Of a stretch of 64,000 nucleotides of DNA, positions 1 through 8,728 are shown piece by piece. Every line of letters begins with the position of its first letter. Position 1 is the stretch's first letter. The notes beneath the pieces are model-generated. The model saw only the letters and a list, made by a program, of their open reading frames with translations. It was not told the origin of the DNA and ran no database searches. This stretch comes from Treponema denticola. Its GTDB lineage: Bacteria; Spirochaetota; Spirochaetia; Treponematales; Treponemataceae. Both the position numbers and the translations under genes were made by a program. The stretch lies in contig NZ_CP038800.1 in the NCBI RefSeq assembly GCF_024400535.1, forward strand, positions 310,001 through 374,000, written 5' to 3'.

Positions 1-1
1 C

Positions 2-256
2 TTTACCGTTATCACAATCGGTGTAGGTGTTCCCTTTGTAATTGCACAAGGCGGAAATCCTGCTGTTGTAGGAGCCTTAGGTATGACTTGCGGATACTGC
101 GGTACGCTTTTAACACCTATGGCTGCAAACTTTAACATTGTTCCTGCCGCAATTTTGGAAACTAAAAATAAATATACATTGATTAAGGCTCAAGCCCTTA
201 TGTCCTTTGCTTTGATTATTGTTCATATTATTTTGATGTTGATATTTGCTTTTTAA
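2..256 (+). CDS. DUF979 family membrane protein, C-terminal part
   Basis: Reading frame open from the window edge to TAA at 254-256, so only the last 84 residues are seen. The translation is strongly hydrophobic, with a Gly-rich segment (ITIGVGVPFV), a conserved-looking GMTCGYCGTLLTPM stretch and a final transmembrane helix (LIIVHIILMLIFAF). This matches the C terminus of DUF979 proteins, which are usually encoded with DUF969 and pcp and are thought to form a permease for pyroglutamate or related compounds. The pcp gene follows after 17 bases, which supports the call. The family assignment is from recall. Confidence 0.75.
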   Translation, partial: FTVITIGVGVPFVIAQGGNPAVVGALGMTCGYCGTLLTPMAANFNIVPAAILETKNKYTLIKAQALMSFALIIVHIILMLIFAF

Positions 257-273
257 AATTAGTGAGGAGATAA

Positions 274-927
274 ATGAAAATTTTAGTTACCGGTTTTGAT
301 CCTTTCGGCGGTGAAAAGATTAATCCGGCCCTTGAAACAATTAAACTTCTTCCCAATGAAATTTTGGGAGCAAAAATTATAAAGCTGGAAATTCCGACGG
401 TTATCGGAAAATCCGTAGCGAAGATAAAAGAAATGATCGAAAAAGAAAACCCTGATGTGGTTTTAAGTATCGGTCAAGCCGGAAACAGGGCGGATATTTC
501 GGTTGAAAGAATCGGTATAAATATTGATGACTGCCGAATTCCCGATAACGAGGGTAATCAGCCCATTGATGAACCCGTTGTAAAAGACGGGCCTGCCGCC
601 TATTTTGTTACTCTGCCCATCAAGGCCATTGTCGAAAAGATAAAAGCCGGTAAAATACCTGCTTCAATATCGAATACGGCAGGAACTTTTATTTGCAATC
701 ATGTCTGTTACGGCGTAGCTCATATTGCTGCGGAAAGAACGGCTCAGGGCAAACCGATGAAAAGCGGTTTTATTCATATTCCGTTTTTGCCCGAACAGGT
801 TATCGGAAAGCCCGCCTTAACGCCTTCAATGAGTTTGGAGATGATTGTAAAAGGAATTGAGCTTGCAATCGAAGCTATTGTCGAAAATAATTCCGACATA
901 AAAGTTTCGGGCGGTAAAATTTGCTAA
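274..927 (+). CDS. pcp: pyrrolidone-carboxylate peptidase (pyroglutamyl peptidase I)
   Basis: Cytoplasmic cysteine peptidase of family C15 that removes N-terminal pyroglutamate from peptides. The 217-residue length is normal for the family. The start [13 protein letters not shown] is the family signature. The catalytic triad can be placed at Glu79 (ISVERIG), Cys141 ([10 protein letters not shown]) and His168 (GFIHIPFLP). A GAGGAG ribosome site lies just before the ATG. It is 17 bases after a DUF979 gene, so the two are probably cotranscribed, matching the common DUF969-DUF979-pcp arrangement for uptake and use of pyroglutamyl compounds. A strong hairpin follows downstream. Confidence 0.95.
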   Translation: MKILVTGFDPFGGEKINPALETIKLLPNEILGAKIIKLEIPTVIGKSVAKIKEMIEKENPDVVLSIGQAGNRADISVERIGINIDDCRIPDNEGNQPIDEPVVKDGPAAYFVTLPIKAIVEKIKAGKIPASISNTAGTFICNHVCYGVAHIAAERTAQGKPMKSGFIHIPFLPEQVIGKPALTPSMSLEMIVKGIELAIEAIVENNSDIKVSGGKIC

Positions 928-978
928 ATTTTTAAAAGGATTTCTTTACATTATTTAATTGTAGAGATGTATAAAATT

Positions 979-1019
979 TAAAACCGCCGGGCGAGAAGAT
1001 TATGAGACCGGCGGTTTTA
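979..1019 (+). terminator. terminator hairpin after pcp
   Basis: Perfect 12-bp inverted repeat, TAAAACCGCCGG at 979-990 with CCGGCGGTTTTA at 1008-1019 and a 17-base loop. It sits between pcp and the convergent gene at 1115, so it can serve both strands. The T tract is short. Confidence 0.7.
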
Positions 1020-1114
1020 AGGGGCGGAGTGAATTTTGATATTTCATGTTAAAGATGGCCTATCTGACAATCAGAGGCGCATGACTGCCTTAATATTCAA
1101 ATACTTAGAGTCTT

Positions 1115-3193
1115 TTAATCTAATATAGTGTTAACGGCATTTATAATTTTTGCTAAAAGCCTCGGATCAAGCGTTTCAGGATAAAAAATGTCTATGGTGT
1201 CTTTAACCGTTATTTTAGTTTTATAAGAAGTTCCCGAATGTTTATTCTCAATTTCAATATCGGCAAATTCTTCAGATCCGCCGGTATTTAAGTTAATCCA
1301 TTTAAAAGATTCGGGTAGTACGGCCTTAATTTTATGAGAACCATTATTTTTTTCTTCGATAGCTTTTTTTAATGCTTCTCTCTGTGTTTGTGTTCCGTGA
1401 TTTAAAAATACTGTTGCGGGAAAGATATTTTGTGTTCCACGTGTATTATTGAACCCGTGAACGTATTCAACGAGCTGTTCTTGGTCTGCATGCCCCGAAT
1501 AGAATGCCGACATGTCTTCTATTTTACACTTTACTTCATACAAACGCATCTCAGTATTGTTTAATTTTATGTTAAATAAATCCTGCTCGTTATATACTCC
1601 TTGTCCTAATTTTTTAAGCAAAGCCCCATTTGTTCCTTCACCTTGATAACCGGTTAAAACAAGCGTGTTTTTCTCATCTTTTAGAAATTCAACTAATTTA
1701 TTTATATTTTCGCTATTTAAAAAATTATTTGAAAATAAACAGACATCATTACGATAAAAGAATGTATCAAGTTTTTCATCCGGCCCTATTGGGGATAATC
1801 GTGAGTGTGAATAATCATTAGATAAAATATCATTAATGAGTTTTTTGCCTTCCTCTAATTTTTTTTCCGTTTCTGTAATTTGAGGTAAAAAAGTTTTAAA
1901 AAATTGAGGTGAGATATAGTTATATTTTATCTCTTTGTTTTTATTCATAGCACAGTCAAAGAGATTTTTTTGATAAATCTGATTTACTTCATCGGTTAAG
2001 GACGAATAATAGCCGTAATTGATATACATGCCGCTATAAAATCTTTTATACAGGGCATTTAATATATTAATTATTCCGATTTGAGCATGCTCAGGTATGC
2101 TGTTAAAAGGTGCGCCGTCAGTATATGTGATATAGTTTTTTATCCTATCAGGCTGTGGAAATTCTTTTAAATATAATGCATCCTGAAATTCCTGATTTTG
2201 TTCAGAAAAAGTAATATTTTGTTCAACTAAATCAAAATAGCTCAGCCATTCTTCTTCTGTTAGGTTTTCTTCGATAAAACTCTCTCGTGTAAACTGCATC
2301 GGCTTATTTTTGATGTAATATAAATCCGTTAAAATTTCTTGCATTCTGTTTAAAACAAATGCAGGAATTAAAACTTTCCCGCCCTCTTTTTTTGTTTTAT
2401 TTATGATGCTCCAAAGCTTATAAATCTTTTTAAGAAAAAGATTTTTTTTATTGCGGACCCTGTCTCCGTATGTTGATTCTAAAACAATATAGCGGTTTGA
2501 TTCACTGTAATAAGGTGTTGCAAAATCTTTTAGCAATATACTTTGAGCATCTCCGTTTTTTACTGAAAGCTCATCGCATGGACTGACATCACCCGAAAAA
2601 CAAATTGCTTCCCAATGTTCATACTTATTGTTTTCGGGATGCTTAGAATTTTCTTTAATCCATGTAAACGTAAATGAGCAAGAGCCGAGTATATGTCCTG
2701 TTCTGAGCGGATACATACATAAACCATCATCAATGGATATAGGATTTTTTGCATTACCGAACAAAAATCCGGGCCTTTCATCTATCGGATCAAAATTCAT
2801 TTGGTTTATGAATTGTTTTATGTTGCTATTTTCTTGTTCTTTTATATGTAGAGCATCTTCAAGCATAATCTTAGTCAGATCCATTGTTGCTTTAGTACAG
2901 TAAATCTTTCCTTTAAATCCGTTTTCAATTAGATCGGGTAAGAGCCCTATATGATCGGCATGAGCATGAGTTAAAAAGACTGCTTTAACCTTTTTTGCTA
3001 AGGAAAGGACTCTTTTTTTGTTACAGGTATAATTTTGATTTGTTTCTTGGTATTCTCCGCAATCTACCAGATAATAATTGCAAATGCCTTTTTCTGAATT
3101 ACTATATTCCAGCAAGGTGCAGGAGCCTGATACGCAGTTGATTGCTCCCATAAATGCAATTCTCAGTTTGTTTTCTTTTTTTGTGTTATTCAT
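1115..3193 (-). CDS. MBL-fold/beta-CASP metallo-hydrolase (predicted RNA-processing nuclease)
   Basis: 692-residue metallo-beta-lactamase-fold protein of the RNA-processing (beta-CASP, CPSF/RNase J-like) class. Motif 2 is HAHADH at residues 76-81. A GSC segment at residues 23-25 is like the 'TGSCHLL' of archaeal CPSF homologues. FSGDVSP gives the motif-4 Asp. The C-terminal third carries SGHADQEQLVEY and FLNHGTQTQREALK, which match the zinc-ligand histidines of the RNA-specificity region. The middle 250 residues are longer and more divergent than in typical 450-550-residue members. Ribosome site AAGGAG precedes ATG 3193. The substrate is not known; DNA repair (Pso2-like) activity is an alternative. 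Confidence 0.8.
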   Translation of the reverse strand: MNNTKKENKLRIAFMGAINCVSGSCTLLEYSNSEKGICNYYLVDCGEYQETNQNYTCNKKRVLSLAKKVKAVFLTHAHADHIGLLPDLIENGFKGKIYCTKATMDLTKIMLEDALHIKEQENSNIKQFINQMNFDPIDERPGFLFGNAKNPISIDDGLCMYPLRTGHILGSCSFTFTWIKENSKHPENNKYEHWEAICFSGDVSPCDELSVKNGDAQSILLKDFATPYYSESNRYIVLESTYGDRVRNKKNLFLKKIYKLWSIINKTKKEGGKVLIPAFVLNRMQEILTDLYYIKNKPMQFTRESFIEENLTEEEWLSYFDLVEQNITFSEQNQEFQDALYLKEFPQPDRIKNYITYTDGAPFNSIPEHAQIGIINILNALYKRFYSGMYINYGYYSSLTDEVNQIYQKNLFDCAMNKNKEIKYNYISPQFFKTFLPQITETEKKLEEGKKLINDILSNDYSHSRLSPIGPDEKLDTFFYRNDVCLFSNNFLNSENINKLVEFLKDEKNTLVLTGYQGEGTNGALLKKLGQGVYNEQDLFNIKLNNTEMRLYEVKCKIEDMSAFYSGHADQEQLVEYVHGFNNTRGTQNIFPATVFLNHGTQTQREALKKAIEEKNNGSHKIKAVLPESFKWINLNTGGSEEFADIEIENKHSGTSYKTKITVKDTIDIFYPETLDPRLLAKIINAVNTILD

Positions 3194-3456
3194 ATGATTC
3201 TCCTTATAATGCAGTGTTAGAACTGCATAATGCTATTGATTTATAAATTAAGATCTAAAATAAATAGATAGGACCTAATATGGTAAGTCAGGCATACTTG
3301 CAAGATTATTACAAGGAGATGCAAAATAACAAGAACTCTTATTATTCGCCTTTATACTACTTTATTTACCGGATATTGTCAAGTATTATCTTTTAAAAAA
3401 ATCATTTAACTGCATATTTCCTAGACCTTTCCGTTTAAAAGTTGTATATTAGTAAC
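3194..3456. other. intergenic region with a possible 38-residue ORF
   Basis: Divergent promoter region between the metallo-hydrolase gene and copA. It contains one short + frame, 3280-3396, encoding 38 residues that start MVSQAYLQDYYKEM and end in a tyrosine/isoleucine-rich hydrophobic stretch. No convincing ribosome site precedes it, so it is not called as a gene. No clear operator for a copper sensor was recognised. Confidence 0.3.
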
Positions 3457-6132
3457 ATGAGTAAAAAAATAAAGTTCAATATTACGGGAATGACTTGCTC
3501 GGCTTGTTCTTCCCATGTTCAAAGGGCTGTCGAAAAACTTGAAGGAGCTGCCGAGGTACAGGTAAATCTTTTAACCAACAGCATGAGCGTCAATTACGAT
3601 GAGACTTTCCTTAGTACGGATAAGATTATAGAGGCGGTTGAAAAAGCCGGATACGGAGCCTCGCTTGCCGATAGTTTAAAAAACTCTTCTTCAAATAAAA
3701 ACTCGGCTGACGACAAGACTTCCGGTCCTCGCTCATTTCAAAACGATGCCGCCAAACTTGAAAGAGATAAGATAAAAAAAAGGCTGCTCTTATCTTTAGT
3801 CTTTATGATTCCTCTTTTTTATGTATCGATGGGGCACATGGCCTCTCTTCCGATTCCTCATTTTTTGCACGGAATAGAAAATGCTCTTATTTTTAGTTTT
3901 ACTCAATTTCTGCTTGCTCTTCCCGTGCTGATTATAAATAAAAAATTCTTTACAGGGGGCTTTAAGGCTTTTTTAAACAAGGCACCCAATATGGACTCCC
4001 TCGTTGCGGTCGGTTCCGGTGCAGCCCTTATTTACGGCATCTTTGCTATTTATAAGATGGCCTACGGAATGGGGCACGGAGATATGGAAACGGTAAGGCT
4101 TTTTGCCGGAGACCTTTACTTTGAATCCGCTGCGATGATTTTAACCCTCGTAACCTTGGGGAAATTCCTTGAAGCCAATGCAAAGGGAAAAACTTCTCAA
4201 GCAATTACAAAGCTGATGAATCTTAAACCTAAAACCGCCCTTGTTATAAGGAACGGTAATGAAGATGAAATTCCGGTTGAAGAAATTGTAAAGGGAGATT
4301 TGATTTTAATCAAGCCCGGTTTTTCCATTCCAGTTGACGGTATTATAGTGAAAGGAAATTCTTCGGTAGATGAGGCGGCAATTACGGGCGAGAGCCTCCC
4401 TGTCGAAAAAACCGCAGGAGACAAGGTAGTAAGCGCCTCCATAAACTTATCGGGAACCTTTACCTTTAAGGCTGAAAGAGTAGGCGATGATACAACCCTT
4501 TCCCAGATAATTGCTCTTGTAGAAGAAGCCTCGGCCTCGAAGGCTCCCGTTTCTAAACTCGCAGATAAGATAAGCAACTACTTTGTGCCTGCGGTCATAG
4601 CTATTGCGGTGATTACGCTTTTTATCTGGCTGATTGCAGGCGAAGGCTTTGAATTCGCTCTTTCCAGAGCGATTTCGGTACTTGTAATTTCCTGCCCCTG
4701 TGCCCTAGGCCTTGCAACGCCTACAGCCATTATGGCCGGAACAGGCAAGGGTGCTCGGCTGGGTATCTTAATCCGCTCTGCAGAAGCTCTTGAAACGGCT
4801 CATAAAACAAGCACCGTAGTCTTGGATAAGACCGGTACAATAACCCAGGGCCGCCCCGATGTAATCGCAATTAAAAAAACCGAAACCTTTAGCGAGGACG
4901 AAGTCTTAAGCTTTGCCTATAGTCTTGAAGTGCTTTCCGAGCACCCCCTTGCAAATGCCGTTATAAAACGGGCAAAGGAAAAAAACTTAGAAGCTTTAAA
5001 AATTAAAGACTTTAGGGCTGAACACGGTTTCGGGATTTCGGGTATTGAAGAAGCTTCGGGTCTAAAAATCTTTGCAGGAAATGAAAAGCTCTTCCAAAAA
5101 AACAATATCGAAATTTCTCATGCCAGGGCCGAAATTGATGCCCTTGCGGAAAAGGGAGCGACACCTCTTTTGATTGGCGTAAGCGGCGGTACAGGCGGAA
5201 GCTCTTCGGAAACCGATACGGGTGCAAAGCTCATAGGAATTATAGCTGTTGCCGACAAAATTAAGGAAGGCAGCATTGAGTCAATAGCCGAATTTAAGGC
5301 TATGGGCATAAAGACCATAATGCTTACGGGCGACAACAAAAAAACTGCAAATGCCATAAAGGCTCAGACGGGAGTAGATGATTTTGCGGCCGAGCTCTTG
5401 CCTCAAAACAAAAAGAACGAAATCGAAAAATTGCACCAAGCCGGTCTTAAAACGGCTATGATAGGCGACGGCATAAACGATGCCCCAGCCCTTATGACTG
5501 CCGATGTGGGCATAGCCATAGGAAACGGAACCGATATAGCTATTGAAAGTGCCGATATTATTTTGATGAACGATAATTTACAAACGGCTGTAGATTCTAT
5601 TCAGTTAAGCCGTGCCGTTATGCGGAATATAAAAGAAAATCTTTTTTGGGCTCTCTTTTATAATTCTCTTTGTATACCCTTGGCGGCAGGAGCTTTTTAC
5701 CCTCTTTTCGGAATTGTTTTAAGCCCGATGATTGCCGCAGCTGCCATGAGTTTAAGCTCGGTATCTGTTGTAAGCAATGCCTTGCGCTTAAATTATTTTA
5801 AGCCCAAAAGAAAATATAAAATAAGCCGTGATGCAGGTTCCGTATCAAGCAGCTCAGCTGAATCTGAGTCAAGCTGTACTGTAAACACAGAATTTTGCGC
5901 AGCGGATAAAAATAAAATTAAGGAGAAAGAACTTATGAATACGGTATTAAAGGTAAACGGCATGCAGTGCCAACATTGTGTTTCCCATGTTAAGGAAGCT
6001 TTGACAAAGATTTCGGGTGTTTCAGCCGAAATAGACCTAGGTGCAAAAACCGCAACTATCACTCATCCCGAAACTGTTTCAGTGTCAGATCTAAAAAAAG
6101 CTATTGAAGATGCGGGTTATACGGTAGAATAG
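3457..6132 (+). CDS. copA: copper-translocating P1B-type ATPase with N- and C-terminal heavy-metal domains
   Basis: Inner-membrane pump that exports Cu(I) using ATP. From the chosen ATG the protein has 891 residues. An N-terminal HMA domain has GMTCSAC (Cys14, Cys17). The membrane helices carry the ion-binding SCPCALG motif (Cys413, Cys415). The actuator TGES motif, the phosphorylation site DKTGT (Asp457) and GDGINDAPA (about residue 670) are intact. Unusually, a second HMA domain (GMQCQHCVSH) forms the last 65 residues after a Ser-rich linker. An upstream TTG at 3442 is in frame, but ATG 3457 gives the normal start MSKKIKFNITGMTC. An internal ribosome site before the C-terminal domain is described separately. 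Confidence 0.93.
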   Translation: MSKKIKFNITGMTCSACSSHVQRAVEKLEGAAEVQVNLLTNSMSVNYDETFLSTDKIIEAVEKAGYGASLADSLKNSSSNKNSADDKTSGPRSFQNDAAKLERDKIKKRLLLSLVFMIPLFYVSMGHMASLPIPHFLHGIENALIFSFTQFLLALPVLIINKKFFTGGFKAFLNKAPNMDSLVAVGSGAALIYGIFAIYKMAYGMGHGDMETVRLFAGDLYFESAAMILTLVTLGKFLEANAKGKTSQAITKLMNLKPKTALVIRNGNEDEIPVEEIVKGDLILIKPGFSIPVDGIIVKGNSSVDEAAITGESLPVEKTAGDKVVSASINLSGTFTFKAERVGDDTTLSQIIALVEEASASKAPVSKLADKISNYFVPAVIAIAVITLFIWLIAGEGFEFALSRAISVLVISCPCALGLATPTAIMAGTGKGARLGILIRSAEALETAHKTSTVVLDKTGTITQGRPDVIAIKKTETFSEDEVLSFAYSLEVLSEHPLANAVIKRAKEKNLEALKIKDFRAEHGFGISGIEEASGLKIFAGNEKLFQKNNIEISHARAEIDALAEKGATPLLIGVSGGTGGSSSETDTGAKLIGIIAVADKIKEGSIESIAEFKAMGIKTIMLTGDNKKTANAIKAQTGVDDFAAELLPQNKKNEIEKLHQAGLKTAMIGDGINDAPALMTADVGIAIGNGTDIAIESADIILMNDNLQTAVDSIQLSRAVMRNIKENLFWALFYNSLCIPLAAGAFYPLFGIVLSPMIAAAAMSLSSVSVVSNALRLNYFKPKRKYKISRDAGSVSSSSAESESSCTVNTEFCAADKNKIKEKELMNTVLKVNGMQCQHCVSHVKEALTKISGVSAEIDLGAKTATITHPETVSVSDLKKAIEDAGYTVE
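5921..6132 (+). CDS. possible internal translation start: free CopZ-like copper chaperone
   Basis: Inside copA, AGGAGAAAG at 5921 lies 9 bases before an in-frame ATG at 5935. Translation from there gives a 65-residue protein, MNTVLKVNGMQCQHC..., which is a complete stand-alone heavy-metal-associated domain of CopZ size with the CxxC copper site. The start is in the same frame as copA, so the domain would be made both fused and free. E. coli makes a free CopA domain by another route (programmed frameshifting of the N-terminal domain). Use of this start is an inference from the ribosome site and domain boundary. Confidence 0.5.
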
Positions 6133-6171
6133 CTTAAAAAACTTTAGAGGGTTACCTTAGATTTTAGTAAA

Positions 6172-6214
6172 AGAAAAAAAAATCGGCCGAAGCTTAATTC
6201 CGGCCGATTTTCTC
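6172..6214. terminator. bidirectional terminator between copA and the kinase-like gene
   Basis: Ten-bp inverted repeat, AAATCGGCCG at 6180-6189 and CGGCCGATTT at 6201-6210. A run of A precedes it and T follows, so it can terminate the convergent genes on either side. Confidence 0.8.
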
Positions 6215-6241
6215 ATAAGCTTATGAATATGCTTTTAGCTG

Positions 6242-7063
6242 TTATGGAAAAGGCTTATATTCGTTTACCATGCTTATTGCAGACGAAACCTTGCGGCCTC
6301 CGGACATTTCTTCGGCTACGGATACGGCTTTTTGGATAAGCCCTGCATTATCGGCTACACCGTGCAAAATAATTTCATCTTCCGAAATATCGGCTTCAAG
6401 GAAATATATTTGAAGTTTTAAGTCGAAAGAAACATGATTGACGATTTTTTGTGCTAATAAAAGCTCTTTTATTCGCTTATCTCCTATAGCTGTTTCTTTT
6501 TTACTTATAGTTTTCTCAAAACCGTATCTAATTATTTCTGCCGCTTGTAGAGGCGTGATATATCCTGTATTTATGACTAAATTATATTCTGAAGAATCTT
6601 CATTGGCTGTATTAAAAAAACTCTTATGGAACCCATCACGGTTATTATCGCTTTCTTCCATCAGTGCTCTTGCATCTTTTTCGGAGTAATTAAATTCCTT
6701 CATCAACCGTGAAATTCTTACATCATCAGCCGCGACTAAGCGTACCGAATAAAGACCGGGTACATTTCTCAAGATTGCGAAGCCTCCTCTGCCTATAAAA
6801 ATGCAGTTGCCTGAAGAAGCGTGTTCATATACGGATTCTCGAAGATAGTCAAAATATGAGTCTCTTTCTCTTGAAAGGGATGCCCAAAAGCCGGGCTTGC
6901 GCTCATCATATTTTTTTAACTGTCCTTCCGAAATTCCCTTTGCAAGTAAATCTTTTTCTAAAGATTTGCGGTCAATAAAATTGTAATTTAAAAGCTTGGC
7001 CAGCTCCACCGCTGTTTCGTCGCCAAAGGAAGCGATCTTGCGTGAAATTGTTATAATTGCCAT
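6242..7063 (-). CDS. cytidylate-kinase-like protein with a BON-like C-terminal domain
   Basis: 273 residues. The first about 190 residues match the cytidylate-kinase-like family: ITISRKIASFGDETA at the N terminus, FIDRKSLEKDL, IFIGRGGFAILRN and an R-rich lid segment (DDVRISRLMKEFNYSEKDARALM). The P-loop is altered: usual members have a Gly-rich GSGG segment here, this one has IASFGDE, so kinase activity is uncertain. The last about 60 residues (DEIILHGVADNAGLIQKAVS..., VSSAISMVNEY) look like a BON domain, a fold that binds membranes or ligands in other proteins. Strong ribosome site AGGAGG. The function is not known. Confidence 0.7.
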   Translation of the reverse strand: MAIITISRKIASFGDETAVELAKLLNYNFIDRKSLEKDLLAKGISEGQLKKYDERKPGFWASLSRERDSYFDYLRESVYEHASSGNCIFIGRGGFAILRNVPGLYSVRLVAADDVRISRLMKEFNYSEKDARALMEESDNNRDGFHKSFFNTANEDSSEYNLVINTGYITPLQAAEIIRYGFEKTISKKETAIGDKRIKELLLAQKIVNHVSFDLKLQIYFLEADISEDEIILHGVADNAGLIQKAVSVAEEMSGGRKVSSAISMVNEYKPFP

Positions 7064-7147
7064 AAAAAACCTCCTATTGCAATTAAATTCTCTTTATAAT
7101 AGAATAACCTGAAATCCTTGATATGTCAAATGGAGAATTGCAATTTT

Positions 7148-7714
7148 ATGGAAAAGAATAACGAGATTGAATGGAAACCTGCTGATTCCAGAGAAATCTT
7201 AAAAACAAGGGTCTTTAGTGTCTGTGAGAAAGACAGCATTTCTCCTGAAGGAGAAAAAAAGACATTTATTTCTCTAAAAGCGCCTAGCTGGGTCATTGTT
7301 GTTCCCTTTTATAAAGATTCTTCAGGCGAAGATATTTTTGTGATGGTCCAACAATGGAGGCATGGTTCGGAAAGCGTCTGCATAGAATTTCCCGGAGGGG
7401 TTGTTGATAAAGGAGAAAAACCGGAAGAGGCAGCTTTAAGGGAGCTTTTGGAAGAAACCGGCCGCACACCTAAAAATATAAAATGCTTGTCGACACTGTC
7501 CCCCAATCCTGCGATAATGGAAAACTCTTGTACCGTTTTTTTAGCTGAGTTAGACAGTGTAGAAGGAAAGCAGCACCTTGATGAAGATGAATTTTTAAAT
7601 ATCCTTAAAATTCCCGTTAAAAAAGTTATTCAAAATATGGGTAATCCGCCCTATACCCATGCTATTATGAATGCAGCCCTTTTTCTATATCTAAAAGAAA
7701 AATATTTTCACTGA
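7148..7714 (+). CDS. NUDIX hydrolase (ADP-ribose pyrophosphatase-like)
   Basis: 188 residues. A full NUDIX box is present: the pattern Gx5Ex7REUxEExGU is met by GVVDKGEKPEEAALRELLEETG. The preceding WRHGSESVCIEFPGG fits the ADP-sugar pyrophosphatase branch (NudF/YjhB type), which hydrolyses ADP-ribose and related compounds in the cytoplasm. The frame is open upstream from TTG 7118, but GGAGA lies 11 bases before ATG 7148, giving MEKNNEIEW. ATG 7130 is possible. The TGA stop lies inside the first of three palindromes described next. Confidence 0.85.
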   Translation: MEKNNEIEWKPADSREILKTRVFSVCEKDSISPEGEKKTFISLKAPSWVIVVPFYKDSSGEDIFVMVQQWRHGSESVCIEFPGGVVDKGEKPEEAALRELLEETGRTPKNIKCLSTLSPNPAIMENSCTVFLAELDSVEGKQHLDEDEFLNILKIPVKKVIQNMGNPPYTHAIMNAALFLYLKEKYFH

Positions 7715-7761
7715 TATATCAGTGCACTGTTATATCAGTGAAAATCACCGATATAACAGTG
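7709..7761. promoter_or_regulatory. three tandem 16-bp palindromes upstream of the peroxiredoxin gene
   Basis: CACTGATATATCAGTG (7709-7724) is a perfect palindrome. It abuts CACTGTTATATCAGTG (7725-7740), and a third copy, CACCGATATAACAGTG, lies at 7746-7761 after AAAAT. The copies can pair with each other, giving alternative hairpins, but the absence of a T tract and the exact 16-bp unit make repeated operator sites more likely. The nearest downstream gene is the peroxiredoxin at 7975, so a redox or stress repressor could bind here. The regulator is unknown. Confidence 0.6.
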
Positions 7762-7974
7762 CAAATTTTGTCTAAAACACTCTATTTTTATCGGAATTCT
7801 AAGTATTTTAATACAAATCCCTGTATTTTTGTTAAAAATGTGTCTTATTTTAATTTTTTTATCTTTAGCATGGAATTTGCTTATATATAACTGAAAGATG
7901 CTAAAAAATCTTTAAAAATTACTAAAAGTTATTTAAAAAAGTTTGCTTTAAAATAATTTTTTAAGGAGAAAATT

Positions 7975-8622
7975 ATGGAACAAATGACAATGAATATGCC
8001 TCTTTTAGGAGATGACTTTCCTCAGTTAGCGGTTTCAACAACACACGGACCTATGAAGCTTCCTTGTGATCTTAAAGGCAGTTGGTTTGTGCTTTTTAGC
8101 CATCCTGCCGATTTTACTCCCGTATGTACTACGGAATTTGTGGCTTTTCAAAAACTCATGCCTGAGTTTGAAAAACTCGGTGTAAAACTAATCGGTCTTT
8201 CAATAGATCAAATACAGAGCCATTTAAAATGGATTGAATGGATTAAGGAAAAGCTCGGTGTAGAGATTACCTTCCCTGTAATTGCTGCAAATGACAGCAT
8301 TGCAAATAAGATCGGTCTCCTGCACCCCGGAAAAGGCACAAATACTGTCCGTGCAGTATTTATCGTAGACCCCAATGGAAAGGTAAGACTTGTCCTTTAC
8401 TATCCTCAGGAAATCGGCCGAAACATGGAAGAAATCGTTAGAGCCGTTAAAGCTCTGCAAACCTCCGATAAGAATAAGGTTGCTTTGCCTGCCGATTGGC
8501 CTAATAACGGTCTTATCAAGGACAGAGCTATCGTTCCCCCGCCTCCCACAGAAGAGGAAGCTAAAAAACGCTTAAAGGAATATGACGGTTACGATTTCTG
8601 GTTCTGCTACAAATCTTTATAA
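7975..8622 (+). CDS. peroxiredoxin, Prx6 (1-Cys) type
   Basis: 215-residue cytoplasmic thiol peroxidase that reduces hydrogen peroxide and organic hydroperoxides. The peroxidatic site FTPVCTTEF places the catalytic Cys at residue 51. The downstream [18 protein letters not shown] segment and the long C-terminal arm ending DFWFCYKSL match the Prx6 group found in bacteria and archaea. Cys31 and Cys211 are also present; Cys211 lies in the arm where archaeal members have a resolving pair, so a 2-Cys mechanism is possible. Ribosome site AAGGAGAAAATT. It is a single gene with its own terminator and three palindromes about 215 bases upstream. Confidence 0.92.
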   Translation: MEQMTMNMPLLGDDFPQLAVSTTHGPMKLPCDLKGSWFVLFSHPADFTPVCTTEFVAFQKLMPEFEKLGVKLIGLSIDQIQSHLKWIEWIKEKLGVEITFPVIAANDSIANKIGLLHPGKGTNTVRAVFIVDPNGKVRLVLYYPQEIGRNMEEIVRAVKALQTSDKNKVALPADWPNNGLIKDRAIVPPPPTEEEAKKRLKEYDGYDFWFCYKSL

Positions 8623-8627
8623 AATTT

Positions 8628-8664
8628 AAATAGCCGATTAGTAATAATCGGCTATTTTTTTTAT
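8628..8664 (+). terminator. rho-independent terminator after the peroxiredoxin gene
   Basis: Stem AAATAGCCGATTA (8628-8640), GTAA loop, TAATCGGCTATTT (8645-8657), followed by a T run. Confidence 0.9.
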
Positions 8665-8728
8665 ATTAAGGTCATTTTTGGGTGTATTTTTTTTAAATAT
8701 ATGGTATACTGTTACTAAGGAGGCGAGT

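Noticed and set aside
3280-3396. 38-residue ORF upstream of copA
   Set aside because: No convincing ribosome site, low-complexity tyrosine-rich content, and no link to copper regulation seen. Kept only as a note in the intergenic entry.
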